From contig JAFZKB010000020.1 in assembly GCA_017551865.1 (NCBI GenBank), positions 1-64,000 on the forward strand: a DNA stretch of 64,000 nt. The letters are read 5' to 3'. The position numbers and the translations under genes were made by a program. How positions within the stretch are numbered: position 1 is the first letter of the stretch; each line of letters begins with the position of its first letter. The DNA is from Clostridiales bacterium. Its GTDB lineage: Bacteria > Bacillota > Clostridia > Saccharofermentanales > Saccharofermentanaceae. The notes beneath the pieces are model-generated. The model made no database searches and was not told the origin of the DNA. It saw only the letters and a list, made by a program, of their open reading frames with translations. This document shows, piece after piece, positions 60,552-64,000 of this stretch.

Positions 60552-61701
60552 CTTCGTTTTTTTCTTCCGCCTTCACTAAAGTTTTCTTCTCAGATACTTT
60601 CTTTTTCATCGCAGGATCCCCGTACATAAAAAGCATGAAGAACAAAGCTGCGGTTCCGTAGTTCATCCAGAAGATCGTATCCGTAAAGGCACGGATCAGA
60701 AGAGTGCCCAGACAGATAAGATAAATGAACCGCTTGTTTTTCAGTGTATATAATCCGCGCTTGATGACCAGCCCGAACAGCCAGACAAGGCAGAATATAC
60801 CATTATTTGCATGGACACTGATATAACTGTTATGGGCATTTCCGAGATATCTTTCCCACGCTAGCGTCAGGTGGATATCTGCGCCAAACAGGAAATGCTC
60901 AATATCGGCAAACGCATAATGGAGATAGTCAGACCACAGCTCAGTTCTGGAACTTTTCATGCCACGGTCACGGAACGTCTCGGAAGCAACGGATTCACCA
61001 AACATGCCTGTGATCTTATCCAGGCAAAGAAGAAATACGCCGCACATAGCGATGAGGACCGGAATAAGGATCGCACGGTATTCTCTTTTCATTTTGCGGA
61101 ACACGAAGAAAGCGATGCCGAGAAGAAGGATCGAGGAAGAGATAATACCGCCTCGTCCGCTGGCAATCATGGAAAGGATCCAGAGAAGAAGCGCCGGCCA
61201 AATGTAGAGCTTCTTCCCTCTTGCTTCGACAAGCGTATAGTAGATGACAGTCGGATAGAGCATATATACAGAGATATAGTTGACCGACGATTCCAGATAG
61301 ATCTGGCCTCGGATCCCGACAGTCAGGAACTTGAAAATGATAATGACCGCATTCATGACGATGACCGTGATCATCGCATCCGGATTGAATCTTTCATTGA
61401 CGAAAAGAAACGACAGCAGAAAGATCAGGATCATGACCACCAGCGATTTGATCTGTATCGAACCGATCAGGAAATAGTTGATGAGACCTGTCGAAATAAT
61501 GGTCGCCGCAAAAAGGATCACGCACTTCCTGAAATAGGAGATATTCACGATCAGCGATACCGCCGCGCCAAGTACAATAGACAGATACCAGAAATACTGG
61601 ACGAATACACTGTTCGACTGAGTGATCATGGCCAGAGCCACGAAATACATGGTGCCCGAAAGTGTAATAATCGAGTTTTTCGCATTGAAAGTATTCGTCA
61701 T
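60541..61701 (-). CDS. O-antigen ligase/polymerase-like membrane protein (Wzy type)
   Basis: 386 residues with about ten membrane segments and a larger external loop near residues 235-285 (RDRGMKSSRTELWSDYLHYAFA, HLTLAWERYLGNAHNSY), the pattern of Wzy polymerases and O-antigen ligases (PF04932-like). Wzy and Wzx side by side indicate a Wzx/Wzy-dependent polymer. Ends with a basic/acidic tail. Polymerase versus ligase cannot be told apart from the sequence. Confidence 0.82.
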   Translation of the reverse strand: MTNTFNAKNSIITLSGTMYFVALAMITQSNSVFVQYFWYLSIVLGAAVSLIVNISYFRKCVILFAATIISTGLINYFLIGSIQIKSLVVMILIFLLSFLFVNERFNPDAMITVIVMNAVIIIFKFLTVGIRGQIYLESSVNYISVYMLYPTVIYYTLVEARGKKLYIWPALLLWILSMIASGRGGIISSSILLLGIAFFVFRKMKREYRAILIPVLIAMCGVFLLCLDKITGMFGESVASETFRDRGMKSSRTELWSDYLHYAFADIEHFLFGADIHLTLAWERYLGNAHNSYISVHANNGIFCLVWLFGLVIKRGLYTLKNKRFIYLICLGTLLIRAFTDTIFWMNYGTAALFFMLFMYGDPAMKKKVSEKKTLVKAEEKNEDEQ

Positions 61702-61704
61702 TTC

Positions 61705-62850
61705 TCAGAGTTCCTTCTTAATACGCACAATGCATTCATTATATTCTTCAATAGACGCGGGTATCATGACTTTTTCGTAATCTCGGTAGGAATTTTTCAG
61801 CGCCCGGAAGAAATTATCGAGAGTGTCCTGTTCCATGCCTTCGTGAAGGATAAACTTATAAAGCAAAATGACATACGGTTCCTGGTCGGTGATCATCTTC
61901 GGCGTCGCCACAGCCGTACTTCCGCAGGCGATCAGGACTTTATCCTTCATCTCGTTTTTCATGCAAAGGATCTCGAAAGGAATCGCATAGTTGGTGTAAT
62001 AACGGAATCCCTCTCTCTTCTCACCTTTGCTTCTCGGGTGGGATTTAATGAGAAGCCCGTCCGTACCAAACGTCTCACGGGTCTTTTCATATGTCTCATT
62101 TAAAAGTTTCAGGCAGTTCTCACTAAAATATTCATCCGAAAGCTCCTCGAGGATCACAGCCGTCTCATTCAGGACATGATCTCCTCCACATGGAAATACC
62201 TGATCCAGAAGCGCTTTATGCTCCTCTTTTTCCCAGAAAGACTCGACAGGAAGGACCTGATACGGTGTTTTTCCGTTGATCTTCTCATAGAGCGTCGGAC
62301 AAAGGAGATATCTGTCCTGATCAAAGTCCACCGCCTTCTTCCCAAAAAGAACCTTTCGGAGCGTCCCGTCAAGCTTAGAGGGCTTAAGTGCGGAGTTTCC
62401 GTAATAGCTGCCGACGCCGTCATCGAAGTAGAAAACATTTACGTCCTCTTTTTTCTTATAGCAGCTCAGGATATAAAGTCTCGGGATGAAAGCGCGTGAC
62501 GAAACGAAGATATTTGTGTAACTTCTATCCTTCGGCACAATGATGTTTCCGACACTTTTCACATGAAGATACGTTCTTGCAATCTGAAGATGATTGATCA
62601 GGCCGCTCTCCCGAGAGATAAAACGATCATAGATCTTCTTCGAATCGATGATGCAGACATCTTCGAAAATGCCTGTTGCACGTATCCTTTCGGCATAGCC
62701 TTCCACATCTTTAAACTGAGGATCGAGATAAAGATCAGCCTTTTCTTTCCTGCTGATAGCCAGCGAAAGGATGGAGAACATCTGAAAGATCGATGTACAG
62801 AAATAACAGCTGTCGCGGAAAACCTGGATCTCCTTACTGGCCAAACCCAT
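61705..62850 (-). CDS. Candidate nonulosonic acid (sialyltransferase-like) glycosyltransferase
   Basis: 381 residues, no membrane segments. Two motifs of bacterial sialyltransferases are visible: a D/E-D/E-G motif in YFDDGVGSYYG (about residue 143) and an HP motif in LIKSHPRSKGE (about residue 275), followed by the VLIACGSTAVATP turn. These motifs hold catalytic residues in families GT38/GT52/GT80. The first ~60 residues (DSCYFCTSIFQMFSILSLA) look like an N-terminal Rossmann half. In a CMP-legionaminate operon the likely donor is CMP-Leg. Family membership would need a profile search. Overlaps the upstream epimerase gene by 17 bases. Confidence 0.65.
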   Translation of the reverse strand: MGLASKEIQVFRDSCYFCTSIFQMFSILSLAISRKEKADLYLDPQFKDVEGYAERIRATGIFEDVCIIDSKKIYDRFISRESGLINHLQIARTYLHVKSVGNIIVPKDRSYTNIFVSSRAFIPRLYILSCYKKKEDVNVFYFDDGVGSYYGNSALKPSKLDGTLRKVLFGKKAVDFDQDRYLLCPTLYEKINGKTPYQVLPVESFWEKEEHKALLDQVFPCGGDHVLNETAVILEELSDEYFSENCLKLLNETYEKTRETFGTDGLLIKSHPRSKGEKREGFRYYTNYAIPFEILCMKNEMKDKVLIACGSTAVATPKMITDQEPYVILLYKFILHEGMEQDTLDNFFRALKNSYRDYEKVMIPASIEEYNECIVRIKKEL

Positions 62851-63898
62851 TCACCTCCCGTAGGATTCCGATCGTGTGGGATACGCCGGTCTTTCCGTCA
62901 AAGAGCCCTTTCCAGCCGAGGCTCTCGAGTTTATTGCTGTCAAGCGAAGAATTCTTCATAGGATTAAACGCCCTTCTTTCCTCCTCAGTCGGAATTTCCT
63001 TTATAAGGGACACGCCGGATACCGAAGAGATCGTGTCGGCAAGATCTGCAATCGACATGATCGATTCACGGTTAGAGATGTTATACGCTTCTCCGCTCTT
63101 TCCTTCGAAAAGAACTTTCATTATTGCAGTGGCGCAGTCTAGGCAGTAACAGTAACTTCGGATCTGTTCCCCGCTGCTCTTCATAACGATATCCTTTCCC
63201 TTTGCGGCATCATATGCCCAGGAAGAAGATACACGGATATCTGAAGGAGCTGCTGTAGGTCCGTAGATATGGCCGGGTCGAACGATCACAGAATCAACAT
63301 CATATTCCGAAAGAAAACTCGCGCAGAGGTTCTCACCGGCTCTTTTTCCGATGGAATAGGAATTTCTCGGAAGGAGCGGATCGATAAATCCGTACTCGTA
63401 TTCTAACGAAGGCGTATCCTGGGACTTTTTGCCATAAACCTCCGAGCTCGATACAAAAAGAAGGCGTTTCACGCCATTATCCTTAGAAAAATCAAACAAA
63501 GCCTTAAGTCCTGCTGTATTGCTTTCGAAGGTCTCGACGGGATTTTTGACGATTGCATCCGGAGATGCCGGACTTGCTGCGTGGATGATATAGTCGATAT
63601 TCTTAAACCCGGAAAGGTCGGGATCAGCCGCATCAAAAGGCGCGAAGAAAAGATCCTCACGGTCCAGAAGATCCGAAAAGTGCTCCTTTACGCGCTCGAC
63701 CGTACGGCCGGTCGCAAGTACATGGATCTTCTCCTCATGGGTATCGTTAAAACGCAGAAGCAGATGCACAACGGCCGTTCCGATGAGGCCGGTACTTCCC
63801 GTGACAAGAATGCAGCAGGACGCCTTCCCGGACAACTCGGGAAGGATCGAAAGTGCAGTATCTAAATCATTTTTCCATACACTACTGGAATATAGCAT
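62834..63898 (-). CDS. NAD-dependent sugar epimerase/dehydratase (extended SDR)
   Basis: 354 residues. NAD motif LVTGSTGLIGTAVV, catalytic VSSSEVYG and YSIGKRAGE (YxxxK). The C-terminal half has YNISNRESIMSIADLA. It differs clearly from RfbB in this window. The TarI/IspD-like gene directly upstream suggests a polyol- or sugar-phosphate precursor, but the substrate cannot be assigned. Confidence 0.8.
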   Translation of the reverse strand: MLYSSSVWKNDLDTALSILPELSGKASCCILVTGSTGLIGTAVVHLLLRFNDTHEEKIHVLATGRTVERVKEHFSDLLDREDLFFAPFDAADPDLSGFKNIDYIIHAASPASPDAIVKNPVETFESNTAGLKALFDFSKDNGVKRLLFVSSSEVYGKKSQDTPSLEYEYGFIDPLLPRNSYSIGKRAGENLCASFLSEYDVDSVIVRPGHIYGPTAAPSDIRVSSSWAYDAAKGKDIVMKSSGEQIRSYCYCLDCATAIMKVLFEGKSGEAYNISNRESIMSIADLADTISSVSGVSLIKEIPTEEERRAFNPMKNSSLDSNKLESLGWKGLFDGKTGVSHTIGILREVNGFGQ

Positions 63899-63906
63899 AA
63901 CTCACC

Positions 63907-64000
63907 TTAGTCTTTGAGCCAGTCCGATCTTGATGCTGCCAGAAGTGCCTTGAAGATATCGATATCCTCAAGAGTCGTAAGCTTGATGTTCTTCTCGGAT
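63907..64000 (-). CDS. IspD/TarI-family nucleotidyltransferase, C-terminal fragment cut by window edge
   Basis: The last 30 residues of a minus-strand gene are present, starting SEKNIKLTTLEDIDIFKALL and ending SDWLKD. The NIKLTTLEDIDIF pattern (ITxPEDL-like) is the typical C terminus of IspD/TarI-type cytidylyltransferases. In a capsule operon TarI/Bcs1-type enzymes making CDP-ribitol or a related donor are more likely than MEP-pathway IspD. The gene continues right of the window. Confidence 0.7.
   Translation of the reverse strand, partial: SEKNIKLTTLEDIDIFKALLAASRSDWLKD

Noticed and set aside
60871..62103. 410-residue plus-strand ORF antisense to wzy and the sialyltransferase-like gene
   Set aside because: Very Asp/Arg/His-rich, the mirror of hydrophobic codons on the coding strand; no motif or ribosome site.

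Overview
The window looks like a chromosomal segment of a low-to-moderate GC Firmicute of class Clostridia. The evidence is a leucine T-box, a PyrR-type pyrimidine attenuator, a Gram-positive (DinR-type) LexA box, strong AGGAGG ribosome sites, PyrK/PyrD type B, the long clostridial PyrE and PyrF, and BspA-like leucine-rich repeat proteins. The family cannot be named from sequence reading alone. No tRNA, rRNA, CRISPR array, prophage or intact insertion sequence was seen.

Left part (1-33.4 kb) is mostly housekeeping. It starts with a PHP-family histidinol phosphatase (-) and an M18 aminopeptidase, aroF (DAHP synthase) and T-box-controlled leuA (+). A divergent SOS node follows: lexA (+) faces a small membrane-protein gene pair (-), with a LexA box between them. 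Next is a minus-strand repair/RNA operon miaB-mutS-mutL-miaA-hfq. After that come a secreted DacA-like protein that has lost its SxxK nucleophile, an acyl-CoA/AMP ligase-tldD-tldE operon, and the operon pyrR-pyrB-pyrC-pyrF-pyrK-pyrD-pyrE-ygjP behind an attenuator leader. A six-gene moxR-DUF58-bat-like operon with overlapping genes closes this part.

Right part (33.5-64 kb) is a large surface-polysaccharide region, almost all on the minus strand. Segment A (33.5-40.1 kb) holds rfbB, a multi-spanning membrane protein, a GtrB-like GT2, an RraA-family protein, a NeuD/PglD-like acyltransferase and an ATP-grasp ligase. An island (40.2-44.4 kb) encodes a secreted papain-family protease and a divergent secreted LRR protein, which share the same pair of C-terminal fibronectin-like modules. 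Segment B (44.5-50.8 kb) holds a Wzx flippase, rfbA, a large membrane protein and a lone plus-strand rffA/wecE sugar aminotransferase. Together with rfbB and the NeuD-like protein, these predict a dTDP-4-amino-4,6-dideoxy sugar. Segment C (50.8-64 kb) is a tightly packed operon for a nonulosonic acid, most likely legionaminic acid made by the GDP-sugar route (ptmE, legB, legC, legG, legI, legF). It also has a flippase, a polymerase, a candidate CMP-nonulosonate glycosyltransferase, an SDR epimerase, a TarI/IspD-like nucleotidyltransferase cut by the window edge, and two unexpected genes (PLP aminotransferase fold, FemAB/GNAT fold) between legG and legI.

The points most worth a second look are: the nucleophile-less DacA homologue; the SOS-controlled small membrane proteins; the acyl-decoration cassette (ATP-grasp, RraA, NeuD); the extra FemAB-like and PLP genes in the legionaminic operon; the candidate nonulosonic acid transferase; the shared surface modules of the protease and LRR protein; and promoters with palindromes in their -35/-10 spacers.
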